This document shows, one piece after another, positions 17,670 to 25,778 of a stretch of 60,404 bases of DNA (its first letter is position 1; every line of letters starts with the position of its first letter). The notes under the pieces were generated by a model. That model did not search any database. It was not told the DNA's origin and saw only the letters and a list, made by a program, of their open reading frames with translations. The position numbers and the translations under genes are program-made. The stretch lies in contig CAZMQG010000007.1 in assembly GCA_964568625.1 (NCBI GenBank), forward strand, positions 1 to 60,404, in the 5' to 3' direction. The DNA is from JBAZAX01 sp964568625. GTDB taxonomy: Bacteria > Babelota > Babeliae > Babelales > RVW-14.

Positions 17670-17924
17670 TCAAATTTTACTTGTTGCTTTTTCTATGGTT
17701 TCCAAAATCCAAAGATTTCGTGAAATTGAGCCAATTCTACTTTTTCTTTTTATATCTATTTTTTCCAAAAGTTTTTTGGGTATTCGTAGTGTAAGCCTAT
17801 GATCATCTTCTTTTTCGATAGTATTGTTTGTTAGGCTTCCACCCTTTGATATGAATTGTTCAATTTTTTTTTCGATAACAGTAGGTGCAGGTTTTATTGG
17901 TTTAGATAGTTCTTTTACAGCCAT
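17670..17924 (-). CDS. Small ribbon-helix-helix-like partner of ParA
   Basis: 84 residues. The N-terminal half is polar and likely flexible (EKKIEQFISKGGSLTNN). About residues 44-80 fit a ribbon-helix-helix DNA-binding fold: a strand HRLTLRIPKKLLEKID followed by helices (SRNLWILETIEKA). Small RHH proteins next to ParA ATPases act as centromere-binding partition proteins and autorepressors in plasmid systems of the ParF-ParG type. It lies 79 bases downstream of the parA-like gene on the same strand, the usual order for such cassettes. Assignment rests on fold resemblance and context; other RHH regulators are possible. Confidence 0.65.
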   Translation of the reverse strand: MAVKELSKPIKPAPTVIEKKIEQFISKGGSLTNNTIEKEDDHRLTLRIPKKLLEKIDIKRKSRIGSISRNLWILETIEKATSKI

Positions 17925-18003
17925 GCATATCCTTTATTTTAAAAAATTAATTGACACGTTTTTGGTATTTTTTAGACAAAATTAATACATGTAAAAACTG
18001 TCT

Positions 18004-18684
18004 TTAAGACATTACTTTGGCGGAATTATGACTTTTTTTAGACATCATATTTATGTCAAAAATCATATCGTGAAGCATGTGTATTTCGCTCTTTGCTTTT
18101 CCATCATTTTTCATCTCGATTACCCCTAATCCTTCTGATGTTGCATTTGAAAATACTTTTCTAAGTCCTATTGTTGCTGGAAGTAGAGTAAGGTTGCTGG
18201 TTTTTGAAATAATACTTTTTGCATCGTCATTATCGATTCCTCGTGCGCTAGCACAATTAATGAATGCGCGGCAAATTAGTTTTTCATTTATCACTTTAGC
18301 CTCTTCGACAAGGTCAGAAACTTTTGTAGCGGTCCATATGTCAAAACTTTTTGGTTGGAATGGTACAACAAAAATATCTGAAATTGTAAGTGCCGCTCTT
18401 AACGATGCCGTGTCGCGTCCTCCGCAATCAATTATGATGTCATCATAATGTCCTTCCATTTTTTTTACTTCACTGCGAACGGCGCTTCCCTTTAATCGAA
18501 TGGTAGTCCAAGGAGTATTAATTCCTAGATTTATTCTGTGATCAGTCCAATCTCCAGTTGTTCCTTGTTCGTCTGCGTCGATGAGTAAAATCTTTTTTTT
18601 ATTAAGAGCTCTGATTACAGTAAGATTTACTGCAATCATACTTTTCCCTACGCCCCCTTTAATGCTTCCTACCGTAATAATCAT
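18004..18684 (-). CDS. ParA-family partition ATPase
   Basis: 226-residue ParA/MinD-type ATPase. It has the deviant Walker A motif KGGVGKS (about residues 9-15), a switch I-like region LLIDADEQGTTGDW, and the Walker B segment DDIIIDCGG, followed by FVVPFQPKSFD. Length matches small plasmid-type ParA proteins without an N-terminal DNA-binding domain. Such proteins form ATP-dependent DNA-bound gradients that position cargo; with the downstream RHH protein it makes a compact partition cassette. No parB-like gene or other plasmid functions are next to it. The region upstream carries the same conserved element as three neighbouring exported-protein genes, which is unexpected. Confidence 0.88.
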   Translation of the reverse strand: MIITVGSIKGGVGKSMIAVNLTVIRALNKKKILLIDADEQGTTGDWTDHRINLGINTPWTTIRLKGSAVRSEVKKMEGHYDDIIIDCGGRDTASLRAALTISDIFVVPFQPKSFDIWTATKVSDLVEEAKVINEKLICRAFINCASARGIDNDDAKSIISKTSNLTLLPATIGLRKVFSNATSEGLGVIEMKNDGKAKSEIHMLHDMIFDINMMSKKSHNSAKVMS

Positions 18685-18740
18685 AGTAGATTTCTCCCTT
18701 GCGTTTTTGTGATTTAATTAAGATGTCTTTTTTGTGTCAC

Positions 18741-18808
18741 TTAATTGTCATTGGTGATTTAATAAATATCATTTTGAAAGCTTAATATCAATAGTTTTAT
18801 TATGTTTT
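18741..18808 (-). promoter_or_regulatory. Conserved intergenic element, copy 4 (upstream of parA)
   Basis: Near-identical to copy 1 over about 65 bases (TTAATTG.CAT..GT.ATTT, AATAAATATCATTTTGAAA, CTTAATATCAAT). It lies between the start of parA and the terminator of the next gene, so it is placed to drive parA. Confidence 0.5.
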
Positions 18809-18830
18809 GAAATATGGAGTTTGGAAAACG

Positions 18831-18862
18831 AAAGAGGCGTGCTTTTAAAAGCGCGCCTCTTT
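18831..18862 (-). terminator. Terminator of the 18890-20521 gene
   Basis: 15-bp stem with one G:T mismatch (AAAGAGGCGTGCTTT with AAAGCGCGCCTCTTT, 2-base spacer) 28 bases past the stop codon. Confidence 0.75.
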
Positions 18863-18889
18863 GCTTGATTTATTGTGATTTATTTTTGA

Positions 18890-20521
18890 TTATTCTTCTT
18901 CTACTTCAACAGATCTTACCTGTTTTTTTACTCGTGTTGTTTTTCTAACAGGTCTTTCTTGTTGATCATCCTGTGATTTTACAGCGCCCTGTTCTTTTTT
19001 AAGCTGTTCTTCTGTAGGAAGTTCAGACTTATCTTGCTTGTCGATATTGTCTATGGCATCGATAAGCTCTTTTTCGTTTTCACGAGCAGACTGTTTAGTC
19101 TCACTTAATTCTTGAGCTTCTTGCTCAGAAGGCTCTTCAATTTCTAGGCTGTGAGCTTTTACAATGTCTTTGTTTTCTTGTTTTATTTGTTCAACTATGT
19201 CTCTGTCAATATTATTACCCTTTTCATCCATGTTGTTTTTTAAATCAGATTCGTTTCGACGAGCAATAACAACATACTCTTTCTCTTTTGAAGCATCTTC
19301 AGGGAGAATAACTTTAACAGTTCTTCGTGTACTTACCACTTGTGGAGTACTTACTCTAATAAGATATGATGATTCTTCGTCGTCAGACTTGCGAACAACT
19401 TTTCGGTACAGGGCGTAATACAAGTCTTCATCTCTTTCATTTTCAACGAAGACATATGTTGAAGGATCATCTTCTCTTTCAGGAACTTCGAGATAGATGC
19501 TTACACCTGATCTTGGATACCAGTAATATCCAAGGTCGGCGAACATTAAACCGTAACCGAGAGAGGCAAATGGATATACCCAACAGTTATACGAGTTCAT
19601 GTACCACCATGCCGAACCTGGGTAATAATAAAGACCTAAACCTGTTGCCCATGGCCATGGAGTTGCCCAGTAAGGACCCCAGTATCCGCCAAATGGGTAC
19701 CAGAAAGGAGCCAAGGCTGCATAGCCAAAGAATGCACCACCCCAGAAAGCGGCGGCGTAACCCCAACCATAACCCCAACCGTGTCCCCAGTATCCTCCAT
19801 GATGCCCCCAATACCCACCATGATGTCCTCCGTGGTGGCCACCGTGCCCGCCACGTCCACCGTGGTGACGTGAAATTTTATTCGATCTAGATTTTGATCG
19901 ACTTCCACCTTTTCCTAATTTACTACCTCTTGCGGATTTTCCGCCGCGACCGACTTTGCTGCTTCGGCCTGATTTGCCGCTTTTACTGACCTTGCCGCCT
20001 TTGCTTGAAGATCTACCGGACTTGCCAGACTTAACTGACCTACCTGATTTTCCTGATTTAACAGATCTACCGGACTTGCCGGACTTGCCGGATTTGACCG
20101 ATCGTCCTGATTTTCCTGATTTAACAGATCTACCCGAAGATTTACCGCTAGATTTCATAGATGATTTTGATCTGCCGGATGATCCTGACTTCATTGATCT
20201 GCCTGATGATCTACTGCTAGATCTCACAGATGATCTTGAAGAGCTGCGACTTCCTGAATAACTTCTGCCGCTGCTTGACCTACCGCTAGATCGCATAGAG
20301 GATCTTGAAGAGCTTCGTCCCCCTGAATAACTTCTGCCTCCCCCGGATCTACCGCCGCCTGACCTGCCACCACCTCCGCCACTGCGAACTAATTTTTTAG
20401 CCTTTTGATCTTTTTCATCAATAAGCTTAAAGTCTTCGAACTTATCTCCGAAAAGACTTGAGCTTGAAACAAGCATTGTGCAGATCGTCACAATGAACAT
20501 GTTTTTAATCTTTGTATTCAC
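18890..20521 (-). CDS. Exported low-complexity Ser/Gly/Lys/Arg and His/Gly/Trp-rich protein
   Basis: About 543 residues from a GTG start at 20521, chosen because a GGAG site lies 4 bases upstream and a signal peptide follows (NMFIVTICTMLVSSSSLFG); the frame is open 9 codons further. Mature part in order: a short acidic stretch; about 170 residues of Arg/Lys-Ser-Gly repeats (units such as SGKSGRSVK and RSSSRSS); a HGG-rich segment; an aromatic Gly/Tyr/Trp-rich hydrophobic segment (about 230-330); a folded-looking region with VSIYLEVPE and STYVFVENERD; and a charged, coiled-coil-like C-terminus ending KKQVRSVEVEEE. No family recognised. The strongly basic repeat region could bind nucleic acid, peptidoglycan or other anionic polymers, but that is speculation. 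Base composition is richer in G+C than its surroundings because of the Gly/Arg codons. Confidence 0.75.
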   Translation of the reverse strand: MNTKIKNMFIVTICTMLVSSSSLFGDKFEDFKLIDEKDQKAKKLVRSGGGGGRSGGGRSGGGRSYSGGRSSSRSSMRSSGRSSSGRSYSGSRSSSRSSVRSSSRSSGRSMKSGSSGRSKSSMKSSGKSSGRSVKSGKSGRSVKSGKSGKSGRSVKSGKSGRSVKSGKSGRSSSKGGKVSKSGKSGRSSKVGRGGKSARGSKLGKGGSRSKSRSNKISRHHGGRGGHGGHHGGHHGGYWGHHGGYWGHGWGYGWGYAAAFWGGAFFGYAALAPFWYPFGGYWGPYWATPWPWATGLGLYYYPGSAWWYMNSYNCWVYPFASLGYGLMFADLGYYWYPRSGVSIYLEVPEREDDPSTYVFVENERDEDLYYALYRKVVRKSDDEESSYLIRVSTPQVVSTRRTVKVILPEDASKEKEYVVIARRNESDLKNNMDEKGNNIDRDIVEQIKQENKDIVKAHSLEIEEPSEQEAQELSETKQSARENEKELIDAIDNIDKQDKSELPTEEQLKKEQGAVKSQDDQQERPVRKTTRVKKQVRSVEVEEE

Positions 20522-20747
20522 GACTCTCCTTTCTCCTATCCCCGCCAAAATTTACCACCTACTTATAAATTTATATTTTTTCTAATTTAATAATAGTAAA
20601 TTTAATACTATCAAATCAAGTGTTTTAATAATATTTTATGCACTTTGAATTAAGGGGATAGAAAAATGGCAAAAACTGTATAAAACGGTATGGTTTTGGT
20701 ATGATAAATTTCATAAAAAATTAGTAACCTTTAAAATAAGTGGTCTT

Positions 20748-21575
20748 ATGGAATACAAAAGCAAGCGGCTTCGACTGGAAGCAGAAGAATTAGAAAAATT
20801 ACCAATCAAGAAAAAAGCTTATGGACAGCATTTTTTGCGGAATCAGGCCGTTGTTGATCGAATGATTCATACCGTGAATATATCTCCAGAAACATCTGTT
20901 GTTGAAATTGGGTGTGGAGATGGTTTTTTGACTTCTGCGATTTTGCAGCAAACAAAGTGTAAAAATCTATTCGTGTATGAGATTGATTCTGAATGGATAG
21001 ATTATGTTGAAAAGAAGATTAGAGATTCTCGTCTAAAAATAAATAATGACGATATTTTACAGGTTGATTTGGAAAAGGATCTTTCATCACATAAGCCCGT
21101 TGTTTTACTTGCGAATTTGCCTTATCAAATTACATTTCCTATTTTGTTCAAAATTCAAAAATGCAAAGATTTATTTCAAGAAGGCGTGGTGATGGTGCAA
21201 GAGGAAGTTGCACAAAAAATTGTTGCATCCAGAGGTAAAAAATTTTCCCCAACGACAATGTTTTTGCAGCGCCATTTCGAGTGGAAGTTGCTTGATAAAG
21301 TTGCACCCGGTTCATTTATACCTGCTCCAAAAGTTTTTTCACGCACACTTTATTTTAAACCAATATTTGACGTGCCAGAAATTCCACGAGAAACAGAATT
21401 TTGGGCATTCCTGAAATTATGTTATAGGTTTCCACGACAAACTCTTAAAAATAATTTAAAGGGAACTAAGTATTTTACTAATCAGAAACTTTCTCCTGAG
21501 ATTTTAGCTTTAAGAGCGCAGCAATTACCATTTGCAGATTTTGTGAGTTTATGGAAAGAGATAATCTCTGAGTAA
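20748..21575 (+). CDS. rsmA: 16S rRNA adenine dimethyltransferase (RsmA/KsgA)
   Basis: 275-residue SAM-dependent methyltransferase that dimethylates two adjacent adenines near the 3' end of 16S rRNA during small-subunit assembly. Motifs: YGQHFLRNQ near the N-terminus, the SAM loop VEIGCGDGFLT (about residues 53-63), the acidic strand FVYEID, DILQVD and the catalytic NLPYQIT (about residues 125-131). The C-terminal helical domain (CYRFPRQTLKNNLK) is present. Length is normal. The first 20 residues are a charged extension ahead of the usual start. No strong ribosome site is visible. Confidence 0.95.
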   Translation: MEYKSKRLRLEAEELEKLPIKKKAYGQHFLRNQAVVDRMIHTVNISPETSVVEIGCGDGFLTSAILQQTKCKNLFVYEIDSEWIDYVEKKIRDSRLKINNDDILQVDLEKDLSSHKPVVLLANLPYQITFPILFKIQKCKDLFQEGVVMVQEEVAQKIVASRGKKFSPTTMFLQRHFEWKLLDKVAPGSFIPAPKVFSRTLYFKPIFDVPEIPRETEFWAFLKLCYRFPRQTLKNNLKGTKYFTNQKLSPEILALRAQQLPFADFVSLWKEIISE

Positions 21576-21621
21576 TTTTGTATATAATATTAGTATGATT
21601 CAATATGATGGGAATAAGATT

Positions 21622-22077
21622 ATGAAATTTTTTAAATTTATACTGGTGTTCTTTTTTGTATTGTCTAACAGCTTAATAGCCCAAAAAATTTTTCATAAAT
21701 CCGATGACTTATCAGGTCTTACAAAAGAAGAGTTGAAAACACAATCTAAAATTATTGCTGCACAAATTATTTCAGAGTTGAATCCTGATTCCATAAGGAA
21801 AATTAAAAAGCATGGAATTTATGGGGCTTGCGCATTAATTTCCGGATTATGTGTTGGAGTTATTACATGGAGTTATAACTCAGCTCCATTTAGTGATTTG
21901 GATGATAAAGGAGTTAATGCTTGCATATTTGGGAGCGGAATTCTTACATTTTTATGGAGCTTGGTCTTATTAGAAATTTTGGATTCGGTTGTGTTTGATT
22001 CTGTTAGAACTAAAGAAGATAAGCTATATTTAATTGAGAAATTAAATAAAACATTATTAGATCTTCAGGATAAATAA
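21622..22077 (+). CDS. Small exported or membrane protein of unknown function
   Basis: 151 residues from the ATG at 21622; the frame is also open 9 codons upstream, but this start begins a good signal sequence (MKFFKFILVFFFVLSNSLIAQ). The body has a charged helix (GLTKEELKTQSKIIAAQI), then two hydrophobic segments (about residues 76-95 and 106-130) likely to cross the membrane, and a charged C-terminal helix (DKLYLIEKLNKTLL). No family recognised. It follows rsmA by 46 bases on the same strand and may be co-transcribed. Confidence 0.65.
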   Translation: MKFFKFILVFFFVLSNSLIAQKIFHKSDDLSGLTKEELKTQSKIIAAQIISELNPDSIRKIKKHGIYGACALISGLCVGVITWSYNSAPFSDLDDKGVNACIFGSGILTFLWSLVLLEILDSVVFDSVRTKEDKLYLIEKLNKTLLDLQDK

Positions 22078-22129
22078 AATATTTTTCTTGGAAATTTGTA
22101 AATTATATAGAACGAAGACCTGCTAGAAA

Positions 22130-22612
22130 TTAAGTGTTTTTATGTCCTTTTTTGACATTATGGTAAACAACGATATGTGTATTTTTACTGGTTTGTGTCA
22201 TAGGGATTCCTGCAGCTTCTCCTTCTTTTTGGATGTTCACATTGGAAGTATTTTTTCTTCTGATAAAAAATATTTCTACATCGTATTTATTATCAATAAA
22301 ATTTTTGTTTCTGAATGCAAGATTCATTGCATCACAAGAAAAAGGCTTGCCAGATGGTTCTATATTTAGCCACTTTGGAATATCATAGTTGTCTTCTACG
22401 AACACAATGAAATCAAAATCAGAATATAAACTACCCCGAAATCCTGGCGGTTCATATTTACCAAAATTATTTTTTACCGAAGAGCCAATTAAAGATATTT
22501 TGATAATTTTATTGTTTGGCAAAAGTTTAGATATAACTTTCTCAATTGCTTTACTTCTAAGACGTTTTATTTTTGTAGCAGTATAAGATTCTTTCTTTGG
22601 CCTTTTCTCCAT
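22130..22612 (-). CDS. Nucleotidyltransferase-fold protein (Pol beta superfamily)
   Basis: 160 residues from the ATG at 22612, chosen because a GGAG site lies just upstream; the longer frame would run into the tRNA. It has the superfamily pattern: a helix-strand ending ISLIGSS, then after a longer than usual loop the metal-binding pair in SDFDFIVFVED, and a later acidic strand YDVEIFFI that could supply the third carboxylate. Proteins of this type transfer nucleotides to RNA, proteins or small molecules, including antibiotics and toxin targets. The specific substrate is not evident and no antitoxin partner lies beside it. Confidence 0.7.
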   Translation of the reverse strand: MEKRPKKESYTATKIKRLRSKAIEKVISKLLPNNKIIKISLIGSSVKNNFGKYEPPGFRGSLYSDFDFIVFVEDNYDIPKWLNIEPSGKPFSCDAMNLAFRNKNFIDNKYDVEIFFIRRKNTSNVNIQKEGEAAGIPMTQTSKNTHIVVYHNVKKGHKNT

Positions 22613-22647
22613 GAAATCTCCTAATAAAATTGCATAATAGTATGAAT

Positions 22648-22724
22648 TGGTAGAGACGAGAGGACTCGAACCTCCGACCCCCCGCATGTGAAGCGGGTGC
22701 TCTAACCAACTGAGCTACGTCTCC
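22648..22724 (-). tRNA. tRNA-Val (anticodon CAC)
   Basis: 77-base cloverleaf read on the minus strand. Acceptor arm GGAGACG pairs with CGTCTCT (first pair G-U). The D arm contains AGCTCAGTTGGTTAGAGC. Anticodon stem CCCGC/GCGGG encloses loop TTCACAT, giving anticodon CAC. T arm GGAGG-TTCGAGT-CCTCT, and CCA is encoded. The 5' part is partly duplicated about 80 bases upstream (22755-22814). Confidence 0.95.
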
Positions 22725-22754
22725 GAAAAAATTTCAGTATAGAGTGGTTGTTTG

Positions 22755-22814
22755 AACCAACTGCCTGTTTGCCACAGCCTTGGCGTCGGCGGAAGCTACA
22801 TCTCCGAAAAAATT
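22755..22814. repeat. Broken duplicate of the tRNA-Val 5' part carrying a 30-base insert
   Basis: AACCAACTG (22755-22763) and 22794-22814 (AGCTAC.TCTCCGAAAAAATT) repeat the tRNA 5' half and its flank at 22705-22733, with one base change. A 30-base GC-richer insert at 22764-22793, holding GCCA/TGGC arms, separates them. This looks like a duplication hit by a small palindromic element. Confidence 0.6.
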
Positions 22815-22853
22815 ATTTGTTTGATAGTAACAAAAAAATACGCGTGTTAAAAG

Positions 22854-23576
22854 CTAAGAGTTAAGTTCGTTTAATTTTTCCATAATTTTTTTCATATCCT
22901 CCCATACAATCTTTTTAGCATCTGGATTGCGCAATAGATAAGCTGGGTGATATGTTGGTAAAACTAAAGTCTCATTAAATTTAAAGAAAATTCCACGCGA
23001 TTTTGAAATATTTGCTTCATATCCTAATAGACCCTGTGTAGCAGTTGCTCCAAGTGCGCAAATAATCTGCGGCTTAATAATTTCAATCTCTTTAAAAAGA
23101 ATTAATTTTTTGCAAATATCGCTTTCGTTTGGGAGTGGGGTTCTGTTGTTTGGTGGACGGCATTTTACCACGTTACTAATATAAATTTCATCACGAGTGA
23201 GCTTCATAGCTTCAATTATTTTTGTAAGTAATTGGCCGGCTCTTCCTACAAAAGGTTTGCCTTGAGCATCCTCATCTCGGCCAGGGCCCTCTCCCACAAA
23301 CATAATTTTCGTAAATGGATTACCTACTCCGAAAACAACTTGTGCCCGTCCCTGTTCTGCCAGTGGACATTGATTACAGTTTTTGAATTTGCATTTTATG
23401 TCGTCAAGCATTTCCTGACGAGATTTTGATTCAGTTTCTGCTTTTTGCATAGAAGTTGTTGTATTTTGTGTAGGTTCCTGTTTTTCAGGATTATCTTTGT
23501 ATATAAATCCCTTGGGCTGCTTTTTTAAAAAATTAATATAATTTTTAACTTGGGTATCTAAATTTTTATCATTCAC
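22854..23576 (-). CDS. Uracil-DNA glycosylase, family 4/5 type (iron-sulfur)
   Basis: 240 residues. After a polar N-terminal extension of about 60 residues comes the conserved CNQCPLAEQG, giving two iron-sulfur Cys, and FVGEGPGRDEDAQGKPFVGRAG, the uracil-recognition motif A. NVVKCRPPNNR follows with the third Cys, ESDICKK with a probable fourth, and PTYHPAYLLRNP, the C-terminal His motif. These enzymes remove uracil from DNA to start base excision repair; Nfo in this window could process the resulting abasic site. The N-terminal extension is also seen in some phage and bacterial relatives. Family assignment is firm; the distinction between family 4 and 5 is less so. Confidence 0.92.
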   Translation of the reverse strand: MNDKNLDTQVKNYINFLKKQPKGFIYKDNPEKQEPTQNTTTSMQKAETESKSRQEMLDDIKCKFKNCNQCPLAEQGRAQVVFGVGNPFTKIMFVGEGPGRDEDAQGKPFVGRAGQLLTKIIEAMKLTRDEIYISNVVKCRPPNNRTPLPNESDICKKLILFKEIEIIKPQIICALGATATQGLLGYEANISKSRGIFFKFNETLVLPTYHPAYLLRNPDAKKIVWEDMKKIMEKLNELNS

Positions 23577-23593
23577 TGTTATTCCTCAAAAGT

Positions 23594-23636
23594 AAAAATC
23601 GGGTAGTTTTAAGTATATCCTGACTACCCGGTTTTT
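23594..23636 (-). terminator. Terminator of the 23662-25629 gene
   Basis: 14-bp stem with one G:T (AAAAATCGGGTAGT with ACTACCCGGTTTTT) and a 15-base loop, 25 bases past the stop; the arms supply A/T tracts on both strands. Confidence 0.7.
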
Positions 23637-23661
23637 CTACAAATTTTACTTTATTGAAGTT

Positions 23662-25629
23662 TTACTTCTTATTTTGGGAAGATTTACCTGTAGGTTGAGT
23701 TTTTTTAGTAGTGTTTGGCTTTTGTACAGTGTTATTTTTTGCTTGAGTAATATTTTTTTTAGCAGGGGTATTTGTGTTATTGGTGGTTGATGCTTTTGGT
23801 TGTGTTTTATCCAACGTGTTCTTTTGTGTTGTTTTTTGCTGTGGGTTGTCTACTGGTTTTGACTGCGATTTAGCTTTGTCTTTAACAGGGTTACTTTCGG
23901 TTTTAATACTACAATTGCATCGAGTCATATTTTTATCTTGAGTCTTAGTATTTTGGGATACTTTTGTTTTTTGTTCAGACTTTTTTGATATCTGATTTTT
24001 CTTGGATAATTCTTGTGCGTTTTTCTTTGTTACAGACTTTTTATTTTTTTGGGTGTTTATTTTTATGCTTTTTGTTAAAGCTTTTTTTTCGAGTTCAGCT
24101 GCTTTTCTTTCAAGTTCGGCACCTCTTTTTTCAAGATCTAGCTCAATTTGTGAATTATTAATTTTTTTTGATTCCTGAATGTACACATTCAAGAATAATG
24201 ACCATTCTGTTACTTTATCAAAAGTAGTTTTGTAATAAGATTCGTGAACTTTGCGTTTTGGAAAATATATTGATATTCCATTGGATTTGGTTAGGTATTT
24301 GCTGTTTGTAGTTTGTATTACGATATTTTTAATTGTGTCTATGGCGCTTTGAGCCAGTGTTTTAACATCATCCAATTTATTTGCATAATCTTCTGGAATG
24401 GCAAATCCACGTCTTGGTTTGTTTAATGTATCCACCATTAGTATTAGGCTTTTGTAAAAATGGCAAAGGTCTATGTAATCGGCGTCATAAAATTCTGTTG
24501 TGAATCTGTTATTATTTCGGATGCCTTTGAGCGCTCCGATTATCATATCCGGATTAATTTTTGTAAGCTCAAGAAGAATTGTAGTTAAATTTTTTATATC
24601 ATGTTCAATTTTATCGATTTGTTCCAAATTTATTGCTGAGAGCGTGTATTCAGCGCATTTAGGTGAATATTCATTTTCGAATGTGACAACGGAATTTTTT
24701 GCAAAAGCATCAGCTGCAAGTGAGCCTTCTAAGAATGGTGATAATAATAATTCATAGTTATATCCTGTAGACGGTTCAAGTTCTTGTGATGCTACGAGAA
24801 ATTTTGTAGAATTTTTTATTTGAGATGCTATTTCGGCCATTGCCATGTGGCATGCGTCCATAAAAACTAAATCAATTTTTTTGTTATTTAAAAGTTCTTG
24901 TTGGGTTTGTTCTAAAACATTTTTTAAATCTTGATTTGTTAAATAAATATGGAAACGATCTTTTGATGATACAGTGTCATTCGTGCCTGTTTTTCTTGTG
25001 TCTAATTCAAATAATTTTGCATAATTTTTTTCGATCTTTTTCATTAAATTAAAATTATTTGAAAATTCATAATTTATTTCAGAAAGTCCGTTTTGCGGAT
25101 TGATTGTATAAATTTGGTCTCTGTGTGTTGTTAAAACTTTATCTAAAAGATCAATATCTTTTATACCTGATCCATTATTCCAAAGAACTATTGCAAGTTT
25201 GTCTGATGGAAATTTTGTTATTCCCCATTGAATGAAATTATATAAGCTTTGTGATGTGCCAATCTCAGGTGCTGTTGATTGAGGAATTGACTCAATCAAA
25301 AAAGCTTTATTTTTTTGTATATAAAGTCTTTCAATATCAGTTTCTCCTTGTTTGTCTATTTGTACGACAATGTTGATTGTATTTGTTGATCCTACATTCA
25401 TCATTTGCTTTAAAGCTCTTACGGCATCTTTACTTAAATCGCTGTTTGATGCCATATAAACTAAAAAAGTCCAATCTTTTTTATCTATTTTTTCCATCCT
25501 ATTTTTTAAAGTTGGAGAAGAAGCTTTTATTTTTTCAGTAATATAAGATGATGCATTTGCGTACTGAGGTGTAAAAAAATCTAGAGAGAGTAAGCATGTA
25601 ACCGTGATAATAGTGCGTAAAATGTTCAC
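23662..25629 (-). CDS. Exported clostripain-family (C11) homologue with the catalytic His replaced
   Basis: 655 residues from a GTG start with an AAAGGG site upstream; signal peptide about 1-27 (ends YANA). Residues about 50-480 match the C11 protein at 79-1395 along its length: WTFLVYMASNSDLS, the His-motif region, VFMDACHMAMAEI with the catalytic Cys, and NGISIYFPKRK. In the His motif the sequence is WNNGSG instead of WNHGSG (codon AAT, near 25176-25178), so the dyad is incomplete. The C-terminal 150 residues are a Lys/Asn/Thr/Gln-rich low-complexity tail starting with a short coiled coil (KRGAELERKAAELEKKA). It may be a pseudo-enzyme that binds substrates or regulates the intact paralogue, or may use another base. 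Confidence 0.8.
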   Translation of the reverse strand: MNILRTIITVTCLLSLDFFTPQYANASSYITEKIKASSPTLKNRMEKIDKKDWTFLVYMASNSDLSKDAVRALKQMMNVGSTNTINIVVQIDKQGETDIERLYIQKNKAFLIESIPQSTAPEIGTSQSLYNFIQWGITKFPSDKLAIVLWNNGSGIKDIDLLDKVLTTHRDQIYTINPQNGLSEINYEFSNNFNLMKKIEKNYAKLFELDTRKTGTNDTVSSKDRFHIYLTNQDLKNVLEQTQQELLNNKKIDLVFMDACHMAMAEIASQIKNSTKFLVASQELEPSTGYNYELLLSPFLEGSLAADAFAKNSVVTFENEYSPKCAEYTLSAINLEQIDKIEHDIKNLTTILLELTKINPDMIIGALKGIRNNNRFTTEFYDADYIDLCHFYKSLILMVDTLNKPRRGFAIPEDYANKLDDVKTLAQSAIDTIKNIVIQTTNSKYLTKSNGISIYFPKRKVHESYYKTTFDKVTEWSLFLNVYIQESKKINNSQIELDLEKRGAELERKAAELEKKALTKSIKINTQKNKKSVTKKNAQELSKKNQISKKSEQKTKVSQNTKTQDKNMTRCNCSIKTESNPVKDKAKSQSKPVDNPQQKTTQKNTLDKTQPKASTTNNTNTPAKKNITQAKNNTVQKPNTTKKTQPTGKSSQNKK

Positions 25630-25778
25630 TATTTACCCTTTCATTAAAAATAAAAAATATAAATATGGTTTGGTTCTACTAGGATAAGAACTTATGTGAA
25701 CAAATTTATGCTTTTCAAGAGTTTTCAAAATAGCTCAGTATACCCGTTTGAATACGACATATATTAAAATTAAAATTT

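Noticed and set aside
19956..20261. Open frame on the plus strand encoding Asp/Leu/Pro repeats (DLPDLTDLPDF)
   Set aside because: It is the complement of the Ser/Gly/Lys repeat region of the minus-strand gene; periodic codons leave the opposite frame open by chance.
19956..20400. CRISPR-like array in the repeat-rich stretch
   Set aside because: The repeats are short, contiguous and codon-periodic, without unique spacers; no cas genes are present.
22613..22687. Longer N-terminus for the nucleotidyltransferase
   Set aside because: It would read through the tRNA-Val 3' end and lacks a ribosome site; the ATG at 22612 has GGAG.
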